Shown one piece after another: positions 30,704-37,636 of a DNA stretch of 44,140 bases. The notes below the pieces were generated by a model, which did not search any database, was not told the DNA's origin, and was given only the letters and a program-made list of their open reading frames with translations. Source of the stretch: a virus. The stretch lies in IMG/VR virus record IMGVR_UViG_3300009167_000011, positions 1 through 44,140 of that record; one strand, written 5' to 3'. The position numbers were made by a program, and so were the translations under genes. The stretch's first letter is position 1. Every line of letters begins with the position of its first letter.

Positions 30704-31150
30704 ATGACAACCAAGCGTTGTTTCAAGTGCGGCGTCGAGAAGCCAATTCAAGCGTTCTATCGCCATCCGCGGATGGCAGATGGTCACTTGGGAAAGTGCA
30801 AAGACTGCACGAAGGCAGACGTCGTTCAGAACCGCGTTCGACGCCTTCGCTATTACCGAGAATACGACGCGCAGCGCACCAGCAAACCACATCGTCGGCA
30901 GTTGTCTCAGCGAGTGGGATCTCGTGAACGAAAACTCTGGCCCGAACGCAATTCTGCGCGTCAGAAACTTCAAAGGGCCGTCCTTAGTGGTCGTATTCAC
31001 CGGCCGACGGCGTGCCAACTCTGCGGTAACGAGCATCGTTACATCCACGGGCATCACGAGGATTACACCGAACCCTTTGTTGTGACTTGGGTTTGTCCGC
31101 CTTGCCATTGTCAATTGAATCGTGCGCGCATCGCTCGGGAGAGGTTCTGA
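30704..31150 (+). CDS. HNH endonuclease with N-terminal zinc finger
   Basis: The protein has 148 residues. The N-terminus has CFKCGVEKPIQAFYRHP and GHLGKCKDC, a four-Cys finger. A basic helix region follows, then the HNH core CQLCGNEHRYIHGHHEDYTE and VCPPCHCQLN. GC content is visibly lower than in the flanking genes, a sign of recent arrival as a free-standing homing endonuclease. It sits two bases after the recombinase stop without disrupting it. Confidence 0.75.
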   Translation: MTTKRCFKCGVEKPIQAFYRHPRMADGHLGKCKDCTKADVVQNRVRRLRYYREYDAQRTSKPHRRQLSQRVGSRERKLWPERNSARQKLQRAVLSGRIHRPTACQLCGNEHRYIHGHHEDYTEPFVVTWVCPPCHCQLNRARIARERF

Positions 31151-31152
31151 CC

Positions 31153-31464
31153 ATGCTGCACGGGTCACACCTCCCGCCGTCGCTGCTCGTGCGCTGGTGC
31201 GCCAGCCAGTACGAGCCGTGGTCCGACGAGGCCGCCCAGGTCGCCGGCGTGGCCTGGGACATCGAGGGCGCCGCGCAGCATGAATACGACGTGCGGCGCC
31301 ACACCCCGAACGCCCGCGTGCGCGTGACGCCCATCCATGACCTGACCGAGGTGGTCTACGACACCGGCTACGCCTTTGACGAGGAGCGTCTGGAAGCGGC
31401 GATGCCGCCGGACCCGCCGGAGCCGCGCCGCAAGTACTGGTGGAGGCACCATGCGGACGTTTGA
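31153..31464 (+). CDS. Unknown acidic protein
   Basis: The protein has 103 residues, with an ATG two bases after the HNH stop. Its residues LLVRWCASQYEPWSDEAAQV, then IHDLTEVVYDTGYAFDEERL and a Pro-rich basic end (PPEPRRKYWWRHH) show no recognised motif. It overlaps the next small frame by 14 bases. Confidence 0.5.
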   Translation: MLHGSHLPPSLLVRWCASQYEPWSDEAAQVAGVAWDIEGAAQHEYDVRRHTPNARVRVTPIHDLTEVVYDTGYAFDEERLEAAMPPDPPEPRRKYWWRHHADV

Positions 31465-31549
31465 CGTGGTCGAGTTGGTGGCCGTCCTCACGAGCGCGCA
31501 GATGACCGGGATGGCCTGCGGCTGTCTGCTGCTGTGGGTGCTGCGATGA
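31451..31549 (+). CDS. Hydrophobic microprotein, 32 residues
   Basis: The frame from ATG 31451 to TGA 31547-31549 links the flanking genes by overlaps. The second half (TGMACGCLLLWVL) is hydrophobic and could be a single membrane helix. Support is only its exact fit in the overlap chain. Confidence 0.35.
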   Translation: MRTFDVVELVAVLTSAQMTGMACGCLLLWVLR

Positions 31550-31884
31550 GCGACACGAGTGAGAGCGTTGCACATGGGCGAATGCTGGCCGAGATCGTTC
31601 GCCTGACCCGCGAGCGTGACGAGGCGCGGGCGTTGCTCGCGGATCTGCAAGCCGCTGTTGCTACCTTCGTGCCGTCCGATGATTACGTCGGAGCGGTCCA
31701 GTATCTTGCCAGCCAGCGCGACGAGGCCCGCGCCCTGCTGCGCCAGGTGGAGTGGGGCGGGCGGCCGTATGCGCCCAAGTCCCACTGCCCGTCCTGCCAC
31801 GCGCTCTACCTGGACGGCGCGCCCGACGACCATGACGACGCCTGTGCGCTCAAGGCGGCACTCACCGAAGGGAGACTCCCATGA
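31546..31884 (+). CDS. Coiled-coil protein with C-terminal zinc-binding motif (copy B)
   Basis: The protein has 112 residues. Two coiled-coil segments (VRLTRERDEARALLADLQAA and YLASQRDEARALLRQVEW) are followed by HCPSCHALYLDG and DDHDDACALKAAL. The layout matches copy A at 29400, with Leu-Leu-Arg-Gln-Val-Glu-Trp just before the CxxC. The two are probably paralogues or alternative adaptors. The function is unknown. Confidence 0.55.
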   Translation: MSDTSESVAHGRMLAEIVRLTRERDEARALLADLQAAVATFVPSDDYVGAVQYLASQRDEARALLRQVEWGGRPYAPKSHCPSCHALYLDGAPDDHDDACALKAALTEGRLP

Positions 31885-32057
31885 TTGAACTCCTCGTCGT
31901 GCTGGTGATCATCGGCCTCTGCCTGTACCTCATCGAGTCGTATGTCCCGCTGTCGCCGCCCATCAAGACGGTGATCCGCGTCGTCGTCGTGCTGCTGTTG
32001 GTGCTCTACCTCCTGCGCGCCTTCGGCATCGTGGACGTGCCGCTGCGGTTGCGCTGA
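31881..32057 (+). CDS. Two-helix membrane microprotein, Thivi_2564-like
   Basis: The protein has 58 residues. Two hydrophobic helices (LLVVLVIIGLCLYLI and VIRVVVVLLLVLYLL) are joined by SYVPLSPPIKT, with a short tail. This is the plan of a small phage and bacterial membrane family typified by Thivi_2564. Overlaps on both sides (ATGA and TGATG) place it firmly in the gene chain. The role is unknown. Confidence 0.55.
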   Translation: MIELLVVLVIIGLCLYLIESYVPLSPPIKTVIRVVVVLLLVLYLLRAFGIVDVPLRLR

Positions 32058-32314
32058 TGCGACACGACCAGACGTTGACGCGGGCCGCCGCGGAGTTGCT
32101 GATGCAGCAACCCGGGCGCTGGGTGAACTGGCGTGAGATCGCCCAGGTCGCGGGCGGGTGCGCGTGGCGCACGCGTCTGTCCGATGCGCGCAAGCAGTTC
32201 AACATCACGATCGAGAACCGCGTGCGCTACGTGCGGGACAACGGCCGGCAATACAAAATCAGCGAATACCGCTACGTGCCGCCCGTGGGGCAGCAGCGGT
32301 TCTGGGTGGCGTGA
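32057..32314 (+). CDS. Winged-helix DNA-binding protein
   Basis: The protein has 85 residues. The module WVNWREIAQVAGGCAWRTRL, then a second helix (SDARKQF) and a wing (VRYVRDNGRQYKISEYRY), form a small winged helix as found in many phage proteins. It lies just before the cytosine methyltransferase and could regulate this block or help target the nuclease or methylase. Confidence 0.6.
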   Translation: MRHDQTLTRAAAELLMQQPGRWVNWREIAQVAGGCAWRTRLSDARKQFNITIENRVRYVRDNGRQYKISEYRYVPPVGQQRFWVA

Positions 32315-33349
32315 ATGTGGCTGCACGTCCCATCCGCGTGCTCTCCATCGCCGCCGGCATCGGCGGACTCGACCTCGCCCTCAGAGGCGCACTGCCAGGC
32401 GCTCGCGTCGTCTGCTATGTGGAGATCGACGTGGCGGCAGCCGCGGTTCTGGCGGCGCATATGGCAGGCGGCGCCCTTGACCCGGCCCCTGTCTGGTCTG
32501 ACGCACGCACCTTCGACGCTAGACGCTGGCGTGGAGTCGTGGATTGCGTCGCTGCGGGCTACCCCTGCCAGCCCTTTTCCGTCGCCGGCGCCCGACGTGG
32601 GGCCGACGATCCCCGGCATCTCTGGCCCGTCATCCTCGGACACGTTCGAGCAATTGAGCCTCGATGGGTGGTGCTGGAGAACGTCGCCGGCCATCTGCAG
32701 TTGGGGTTCGAGCAGGTCGGGCACGACCTACGAAGTCTGGGCTACACGGTTGCGGCAGGTCTATTTACAGCGGCGGAAGTCGGCGCGCCGCACCGACGGG
32801 AACGGCTGTTCATCGTGGCAGACCGCGGACTGGAAAGGCGAGAGCGCCCAGTCGTGGCGCACGCGGACGGACGGCGACACGACGCCCCGGCTGGCCGACC
32901 AGGTCTCCCTGTTTGGCCGCCCGGTCCCGCCGACCACGCCGGCTGGGCCGCCGTCCTCGCCCGCTGGCCCGACCTCGCGCCGGCTGTGGCCCACCCCGGA
33001 CGCCAACGTGATGAATGACGGCGAGGACGCGGCCACGTTCGAGTTGCGGCGGGCACAGAACCTCGCCAAGCACATCAACGGCAACGGCATGGGCGAGCCG
33101 CTGGCCTACACGGCAGCGATGTGGTCAGGAGTTGAGCATGCCGGGGCGGTCGTCCGTCGTCGCTTGAATCCTCGTTTTTGCGCCTGGCTGATGGGGTTTG
33201 ACCCGGACTGGTGCGCGGGCCTCTCGCGCGTGGATGCGCTGCGCTGTTACGGCAACGCCGTCGTGCCCGCGCAAGGCGCCTACGCGATCGTGGTGCTGCT
33301 GGGCGAGTTGGCACGGCACGCGGCAACGGCAACCGACGAGGTGGCGTGA
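32315..33349 (+). CDS. Second reading frame over and beyond the cytosine methyltransferase; carries its C-terminal motifs
   Basis: This frame opens at an ATG two bases before the methyltransferase GTG and spans 344 residues. Its last 115 residues are coding without competition: NPRFCAWLMGFDPDW and LRCYGNAVVPAQGAYAIVVL look like the final motifs of a cytosine methyltransferase. From about residue 160 it also reads like a known phage protein type (SSWQTADWKGES, LWPTPDANVMNDGE, NGNGMGEPLAYTAAMW), with almost all codons ending in G or C. It may be a separate protein, or reach the ribosome by a shift from the methyltransferase frame. Its first 60-70 residues are probably not meaningful. Confidence 0.55.
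   Translation: MWLHVPSACSPSPPASADSTSPSEAHCQALASSAMWRSTWRQPRFWRRIWQAAPLTRPLSGLTHAPSTLDAGVESWIASLRATPASPFPSPAPDVGPTIPGISGPSSSDTFEQLSLDGWCWRTSPAICSWGSSRSGTTYEVWATRLRQVYLQRRKSARRTDGNGCSSWQTADWKGESAQSWRTRTDGDTTPRLADQVSLFGRPVPPTTPAGPPSSPAGPTSRRLWPTPDANVMNDGEDAATFELRRAQNLAKHINGNGMGEPLAYTAAMWSGVEHAGAVVRRRLNPRFCAWLMGFDPDWCAGLSRVDALRCYGNAVVPAQGAYAIVVLLGELARHAATATDEVA
32317..33018 (+). CDS. DNA (cytosine-5) methyltransferase, catalytic part
   Basis: The GTG at 32317 gives 233 residues. The SAM-binding motif I is VLSIAAGIGGLDLAL (8-22). The catalytic Cys84 lies in GYPCQPFSVAG, and Glu121 lies in LENVAGHL. LRSLGYTVAAGLFTAAEVGA with PHRRERLFIVAD follows. The last part (LPVWPPGPADHAGWAAVLARW and PDLAPA) is typical, but the final GN-V motif is missing; an equivalent lies in the other frame (33249-33300). 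Codons with A or T at the third position become frequent after about 32750, as if the other frame constrained it. It likely protects phage DNA from host nucleases. Confidence 0.75.
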   Translation: MAARPIRVLSIAAGIGGLDLALRGALPGARVVCYVEIDVAAAAVLAAHMAGGALDPAPVWSDARTFDARRWRGVVDCVAAGYPCQPFSVAGARRGADDPRHLWPVILGHVRAIEPRWVVLENVAGHLQLGFEQVGHDLRSLGYTVAAGLFTAAEVGAPHRRERLFIVADRGLERRERPVVAHADGRRHDAPAGRPGLPVWPPGPADHAGWAAVLARWPDLAPAVAHPGRQRDE

Positions 33350-33441
33350 TGTGGGACTTTCTGGCGGGCGTGGGCGTGGGGGCGGCGGTCGTGATGACCT
33401 GGGCGGCGTGGCAGGTGACGCGCCTCAGCCAACGGCGGTAG
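33349..33441 (+). CDS. Membrane microprotein, 30 residues
   Basis: Its ATG overlaps the preceding stop (TGATG). The sequence is a single hydrophobic helix (FLAGVGVGAAVVMTWAAW) with a basic end. Such peptides are common in phage early regions. Its function is unknown and its support is positional. Confidence 0.4.
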   Translation: MWDFLAGVGVGAAVVMTWAAWQVTRLSQRR

Positions 33442-33443
33442 GC

Positions 33444-33701
33444 GTGACCAGCATGGGCCAACGCGGGCGCTGGGAGTACTTCGAGGTCATGCCCGAGGCG
33501 ATTGCCGAGTGGGCCGAGGCGCTGGACGGCGCGAAGACCGCGCTGGCCGACCGGCGCGAACTCATGCAGCGCATCGGCGCGCTCGAGTACGACCTGAACC
33601 AGTGGCGCGCCTACGGCGCGATCGCGTGGGTGCGCGGCTTTGCCACGGGGGCGGTGTGCATGGGCGCGCTCGCGCTCGTGGCGTGGTGGGTGACGCGATG
33701 A
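33444..33701 (+). CDS. Small protein with C-terminal membrane helix
   Basis: The GTG at 33444 (or ATG at 33453) gives 85 or 82 residues. An acidic helix region (VMPEAIAEWAEALDGAKTAL, then LMQRIGALEYDLNQW) is followed by a membrane segment (GFATGAVCMGALALVAWWV). It overlaps the next gene by ATGA. The function is unknown. Confidence 0.5.
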   Translation: MTSMGQRGRWEYFEVMPEAIAEWAEALDGAKTALADRRELMQRIGALEYDLNQWRAYGAIAWVRGFATGAVCMGALALVAWWVTR

Positions 33702-33877
33702 CCGACCGGGAACGCGCCGGGGTGCCGCACCTGTGGTTCCCGGCGGACGCGATGACGCAGGTCGATGTCTGGCGGGCGCTCTTGCTGGGGAGCCTGAACG
33801 ACCCGCCGACCCGTGGGGCGGCACGGATGCGCGCCTGGGCCGCCGCCCTCGCCCGGGCGCTCCGGTGGCGCCGGTGA
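33698..33877 (+). CDS. Small basic protein
   Basis: The protein has 59 residues, beginning in an ATGA overlap. VPHLWFPADAMTQVDVWRAL is followed by an Ala/Arg helix. No family is recognised. A possible tiny downstream frame (GTG 33874 to TAA 33931-33933, 19 residues) overlaps its stop but is too short to support. Confidence 0.45.
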   Translation: MTDRERAGVPHLWFPADAMTQVDVWRALLLGSLNDPPTRGAARMRAWAAALARALRWRR

Positions 33878-34031
33878 GGACGCCGCAGCCGCCGCGTACG
33901 CCGCTTGCGCGGGATGCCGCAGATGCGGTATAAGGACGTGCAGCACGCCGACCTCCCGGCCGGCGCTATCACGGCGGGCCGGGTGGCGCCGGCTGCAACC
34001 ACCCGGGCTTCCTCTTGATAGGGGGAGGGAG
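33878..34031. other. Non-coding gap with a hairpin
   Basis: Apart from a doubtful 19-residue frame, nothing here looks coding. CCCGGCC (33955-33961) pairs with GGCCGGG (33977-33983) around a 15-base loop. A purine-rich GGGGGAGGGAG (34021-34031) precedes an ATG at 34032. No clear promoter is visible. Confidence 0.4.
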
Positions 34032-34079
34032 ATGACCCAATCCGACAGCACGAGGCACGACCGCCAGGAGGGGGGACGT

Positions 34080-34343
34080 ATGTCCAGACGCAAGAGCGCT
34101 ATCGAAACCATCACGTTCGCGTTCACGACGCTGCCGCTGGCCGAAGCGCAGGCGGCGCTGGCGGTGGCGCGCACCATCGTGGCCGCCCGCACGGCGCCCG
34201 CGCCGCGGGCCGCGAAGGCGGACCGCACGCCCAAGATGATCACCGTCCCGTCGTCAACGGGCCGGACGGTGAAGGTGCCCAAGCTCGCCGGCACCGCCGT
34301 CACAGGCGACGAGCACCTGCGCGGCGAGAAGGACGTCCAGTAG
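34080..34343 (+). CDS. Small basic Ala/Arg/Thr-rich protein
   Basis: The ATG at 34080, with AGGAGGGGGG just upstream, gives 87 residues; an in-frame ATG at 34032, also with a purine-rich leader, would add 16. Residues SRRKSAIETITFAFTTLPLA and a helix of Ala/Arg/Val are followed by a basic, low-complexity end with KADRTPKMITVPSSTGRTVK. It is possibly nucleic-acid-binding. The function is unknown. Confidence 0.5.
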   Translation: MSRRKSAIETITFAFTTLPLAEAQAALAVARTIVAARTAPAPRAAKADRTPKMITVPSSTGRTVKVPKLAGTAVTGDEHLRGEKDVQ

Positions 34344-34349
34344 ACAGAC

Positions 34350-35099
34350 ATGGCGAGTTGCGGTGCGGCCCAGTTCGGACCCGAGACGCCATCGAAGCAT
34401 CGAGATCTTGGCGGGATTTTCAAGCTCTACGTGCCCATCCTGCGGTCGATGGTTCGCAACCGCCGTTTACAGACGTTCGTCTACGTTGACCTCCACGCCG
34501 GTCCCGGTTTGTACGATTACGGCGCGATCGGCTCTCCGCTTCTGGCAGTTCATGCCTTCCACGACGAGCCGTATTGCGCCGCGCTGCATTGTTTCGAGCA
34601 GGACGCGGACACCTATGACCGCTTGACGGAGAACTCCTGTTCTTACGCGAAGCTCATCGCGCATCAGGAATCGAACGAAAACGCGCCTAAGCTCAAGATT
34701 CCAAGCCATAGTCACGGCCTCGTGTTTTCTGATCCGAATCCGAACCGAGAGAACATCCCAGTCGAGATTCTCAAGACGTTCGCTAACCAATGGCCGAGGA
34801 TTGACCTGCTCTGTTACGTCTCAGCAGCGACTATCAAGCGCATCAGGACCGCACATAACGGAGAAGGGCTACTCGAGTCACTGGCTGGCATCAACAAGAG
34901 CGAGATGATTGTCCGCAAGCCTGAAGGCAAGCATCAGTGGACGTTCATCCTGCTCACAAACTGGGTAGGGTTTCCCGAATGGCGCAAGGCAGGATGGGTG
35001 AGGGCCAGGAGCGAGGCTGGACTGCGGATTCTCGAGGAACTCGACCAGACCAGGCGGGAACGGCGCGAGACGCACAACCCGCGTCTGTTCGACCTGTAG
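34350..35099 (+). CDS. tcmP: Three-Cys-motif partner protein TcmP
   Basis: The protein has 249 residues. Family-like signatures include SKHRDLGGIFKLYVPIL, FVYVDLHAGPGLY, IGSPLLAVHAF, HGLVFSDPNPN, and LLTNWVGFPEWRKAGW. The first resembles a Rossmann-type Asp-x-His-Ala-Gly-Pro-Gly loop, so nucleotide or SAM binding is likely. TcmP proteins are known to occur beside the three-Cys-motif (phage Gp37/Gp68) protein, which indeed follows at 35317. GC content is lower than in nearby genes and codon use is more relaxed, suggesting a transferred cassette. The pair's biochemical role is not established. Confidence 0.75.
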   Translation: MASCGAAQFGPETPSKHRDLGGIFKLYVPILRSMVRNRRLQTFVYVDLHAGPGLYDYGAIGSPLLAVHAFHDEPYCAALHCFEQDADTYDRLTENSCSYAKLIAHQESNENAPKLKIPSHSHGLVFSDPNPNRENIPVEILKTFANQWPRIDLLCYVSAATIKRIRTAHNGEGLLESLAGINKSEMIVRKPEGKHQWTFILLTNWVGFPEWRKAGWVRARSEAGLRILEELDQTRRERRETHNPRLFDL

Positions 35100-35320
35100 C
35101 GTATCAATCCTATGCGGAATATCTCAGACACCCGAAGTTCCGCGCCATCCGAGCGGCCGTGATGAAGCGCGCCCAGGGCAAGTGCCAACGTTGCCTGATG
35201 AACCCGGCGACTGAGGTGCATCACCTGCGCTATCCGAAATGGGGCACGTTCGACGTGCCGGCGAACCTGATGGCCGTCTGCCACGGCTGCCACTGCGACA
35301 TCGAAGGGAAGGCTTCATGA
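34994..35320 (+). CDS. HNH-type endonuclease between tcmP and the three-Cys gene
   Basis: The C-terminal 75 residues are a clear HNH unit: YAEYLRHPKFRAIRAAVMKR, GKCQRCLMNPATEVHHLRYP, NLMAVCHGCHCDIEG, with paired CxxC and His-His. The start is unclear: there is no ATG or GTG after the tcmP stop upstream of the domain, so translation must begin inside tcmP (ATG 34994, 34979 or 34937) or by a shift from it. The conserved part begins exactly at the tcmP stop. It overlaps the next gene by ATGA. Confidence 0.6.
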   Translation: MGEGQERGWTADSRGTRPDQAGTARDAQPASVRPVAYQSYAEYLRHPKFRAIRAAVMKRAQGKCQRCLMNPATEVHHLRYPKWGTFDVPANLMAVCHGCHCDIEGKAS

Positions 35321-36636
35321 GCGAGTTGCTTGAGATCGAAGGACCGATAGACGGCTTGACCGAGTTGGTGGAGCGCGAGGACCGCATCGAACGGGCGCAG
35401 CGTAACGCCTACTACGAGATCGGCCTGGACCTGAAAGCGATTCGAGACAAGCGGCTGTACCGGGTGCCGCGGCCATCACGGATCAACGGGCGCTACTCGT
35501 TTGAGACGTTCGAAGATTATTCTGAAAGCCGTTGGGAATGGGCGCCACAACATTCCGGGCGCCTTATCCGAGCCGCAGAACTAGCCCTGAAAATGGAACC
35601 AATTGGTTCCATTTTGCCGGCCCGCGAGTCGCACATCCGCCCGCTCTTAGAGCGGTTACAAACCGACGATGAACGACTCGTCGTGTGGCAGCAAGTTCTG
35701 GCCGGTGGCGTAGACCGCGTGACTGCCAAGTTAGTCGAGGAGCACGTCACGCGCTACGTTGCTGCCCGCGATAAGGAGTTCTGCACGCTAGATGAATGGG
35801 GAACGTGGCAGGACGACGAACGTGCGGCGGCGCTCACCTTCAATGGTAATCACAAGTTCAACGCCCAGGAAGGGAACGAGGAACGGAGCACACAGAACAT
35901 CGAGTGGGCGCAGTGGTCATGGAATCCCGTCACCGGATGCCGGCACAACTGTCCCTACTGCTACGCCCGCGACATCGCCACCCGGTTCTACCCGATGCAA
36001 TTCGAGCCGGCCTTCTGGTACAAACGCCTGACTGCGCCGAAGAACACGCCCTCCCCCAAGCAGGCCGAGCACGACATCAGCTTCCGCAACGTCTTCACCT
36101 GCTCGATGGCTGACCTGTTCGGCCGCTGGGTGCCACAGGAATGGATCGAGGCGGTACTGGCGCAGGCTGAAGCGAATCCGCAGTGGAACTTCCTGTTTCT
36201 CACGAAGTTCGCCTCTCGATTAGTCGGCTTCAAGTTTCCTAAGAACGCCTGGATTGGCACGACCGTCGATTGCCAAGCGCGGGTGAAGGCAGCCGAAGAT
36301 GCGTTCGCCAAAGTAGACGCGCCGGTTAAGTGGCTATCGATTGAACCGATGATCGAGCCGTTGCACTTCAAGAACCTTGAGATATTCAACTGGCTCGTGA
36401 TTGGTGGAGCAAGCAAGAGCACGCAGACCCCGGAATGGCGCGTGCCGGTGTGGTGGTGGGCGCCGTTGTATCAGCAGGCGATCGAATCAGGCTTGTCTGT
36501 CTACCTGAAGTCGAACCTCTACGAGCGCGGGCGTGGGTATCCGGGTGCGCCGTGGAAACAGCTAACGAAAGCGCCTGATGCTTTCGCCTATCTCAAAGCC
36601 AAATCGAAGGACGACATCGTGCTTGGAGAACGATGA
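35317..36636 (+). CDS. Phage Gp37/Gp68-family (DUF5131) three-Cys protein fused to a ParB-like N-terminal domain
   Basis: The protein has 439 residues. Residues 1-165 are helical, with RNAYYEIGLDLKAIRDKRLY, then SESRWEWAPQHSGRLIRAAE, and ILPARESHIRPLLERL, a pattern of ParB/KorB-like DNA-binding domains. Residues 195-439 are the DUF5131 part: WSWNPVTGCRHNCPYCYAR, with Cys208, Cys212 and Cys215 in CxxxCxxC spacing as in radical SAM enzymes, FRNVFTCSMADLFG, and WLSIEPMIEPL. An iron-sulfur, SAM-dependent reaction is likely. With a DNA-binding front end, the substrate may be a nucleic acid. The function is unproven. GC is low for this genome. Confidence 0.75.
   Translation: MSELLEIEGPIDGLTELVEREDRIERAQRNAYYEIGLDLKAIRDKRLYRVPRPSRINGRYSFETFEDYSESRWEWAPQHSGRLIRAAELALKMEPIGSILPARESHIRPLLERLQTDDERLVVWQQVLAGGVDRVTAKLVEEHVTRYVAARDKEFCTLDEWGTWQDDERAAALTFNGNHKFNAQEGNEERSTQNIEWAQWSWNPVTGCRHNCPYCYARDIATRFYPMQFEPAFWYKRLTAPKNTPSPKQAEHDISFRNVFTCSMADLFGRWVPQEWIEAVLAQAEANPQWNFLFLTKFASRLVGFKFPKNAWIGTTVDCQARVKAAEDAFAKVDAPVKWLSIEPMIEPLHFKNLEIFNWLVIGGASKSTQTPEWRVPVWWWAPLYQQAIESGLSVYLKSNLYERGRGYPGAPWKQLTKAPDAFAYLKAKSKDDIVLGER
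35590..35615. repeat. 26-bp perfect palindrome inside the three-Cys gene
   Basis: Every base from 35590 to 35615 pairs with its mirror image around the central AATT (35601-35604). It is AT-rich at both ends, and codes residues about 92-100 (KMEPIGSIL) of the ParB-like domain, in the middle of GC-rich DNA. It could be a dimeric protein-binding site for the ParB-like domain or another regulator. Confidence 0.6.
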
Positions 36637-36833
36637 TGGTCAATACAGAAGCACAGTTCTGGGCAACAGCAGAAAAGTATTTCTGGAATGGCTGGGAGGA
36701 AGAGTTCGAGAGCAAACAGGATTTCATTGATTGGATAGAGGATCATCGCCTGGAAATCGAAACAGCAATTGAAGATGCTGAACGTGAGTATGACGAGGTT
36801 TTACGAAGACGACTTGAGAACGTTTCGGCTTAG
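36633..36833 (+). CDS. Small acidic protein at the end of the tcm island
   Basis: The protein has 66 residues, starting in an ATGATG overlap. It is acidic and aromatic (FWATAEKYFWNGWEEEFESK, then a Glu/Asp helix). Codon use is AT-richer than in the genes downstream, so it belongs with the preceding cassette. The function is unknown; small acidic proteins can be DNA mimics or antitoxin-like partners, but nothing here proves it. Confidence 0.55.
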   Translation: MMVNTEAQFWATAEKYFWNGWEEEFESKQDFIDWIEDHRLEIETAIEDAEREYDEVLRRRLENVSA

Positions 36834-36848
36834 AACATTTGATCGCCA

Positions 36849-37427
36849 ATGGCCCGCCCGTCGCTGTTCCAGCATCGCAAGTTCCGCACCCTGGCCCGAC
36901 GCCTCGGCTCCCGGGCGCTCGCCGCCGGCACCCTCGAGCTCCTCTGGGCCGTCGCCAATGACGCCGGGGACGCCCTCGTGGGCACCGCCGAAGATGTCGA
37001 AGACGTGGCCGACTGGCGCGGCGAACCCGGCGCCCTGGTCGCCATCCTCTTGGCCTGCCGCTTCTTAGACGAGACGCCGGCCGGCTATACGGTCCACGAC
37101 CACGCGCACCATTGCCCGTCCTACGTGCGCCGCCGACGCGACCGGGAGAACGCCCGGCGTAACGGTGACGCGCCAGTGACGAGCCAGCAGCGCGCCAGTG
37201 ACGCGCCGTTGACATCAACCCCCAACTCCCATCTCCCAAGTACAAGTACCCCCCCTACCCCCCCAAGGGGACGAAAGACCGGAAAGACCGCCGACCGGGA
37301 CGCCATCCTCCACGCGGCCACCAAAGCCGTCCGCGAACCCTGGCAGTGTGCGCACGACCCGCCGTGTGGCACCCGGCACGAATGCGACACGCGCCACAGG
37401 CTCGCCGAGGCGAGGGCCAGCCCATGA
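36849..37427 (+). CDS. Replication-initiator-like phage protein
   Basis: The protein has 192 residues. The N-terminal 95 residues (RPSLFQHRKFRTLARRLGSR, LELLWAVANDAGDALVG, GALVAILLACRFLDET, YTVHDHAHHCPSYVRRR) are the winged-helix front domain of phage replication proteins. Residues 105-145 are a Thr/Pro/Ser linker. The last 45 residues (PWQCAHDPPCGTRHECDTRH) include a Cys/His group that may bind zinc. No helicase or primase motif follows, so host enzymes must be recruited. It is the only replication-type gene I can see. Confidence 0.6.
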   Translation: MARPSLFQHRKFRTLARRLGSRALAAGTLELLWAVANDAGDALVGTAEDVEDVADWRGEPGALVAILLACRFLDETPAGYTVHDHAHHCPSYVRRRRDRENARRNGDAPVTSQQRASDAPLTSTPNSHLPSTSTPPTPPRGRKTGKTADRDAILHAATKAVREPWQCAHDPPCGTRHECDTRHRLAEARASP

Positions 37428-37636
37428 CGAACTACGACGTCGTGTGGTGCGGGGCGCGTGGGCACTATCTGCTGGCCGACCGTCCGTCTGGCCGGTGGGT
37501 GTTCGCGGACTTCGGCGAGGGCGCCGTGGGACGCTATAGCACCAAGGCCGAACGGGCGCGGCACCTGCGGGACCGCCGGCGGGCCGAACGGCCGGACGCG
37601 GACCGGGCGGTGTTCGGACGGCCGCGGCAGCCATGA
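37424..37636 (+). CDS. Small basic protein
   Basis: The protein has 70 residues, with the ATG at 37424 in an ATGA overlap. The first half is aromatic (NYDVVWCGARGHYLLADRPS), the second basic and helical (AERARHLRDRRRAERPDAD). It lies between the initiator-like gene and the Hjc-like nuclease gene, so it may bind DNA. No family is recognised. Confidence 0.5.
   Translation: MTNYDVVWCGARGHYLLADRPSGRWVFADFGEGAVGRYSTKAERARHLRDRRRAERPDADRAVFGRPRQP

Noticed and set aside
33874-33933. 19-residue frame after the gene at 33698
   Set aside because: Too short, Pro/Arg-rich and without a ribosome site; mentioned only within the gap entry.
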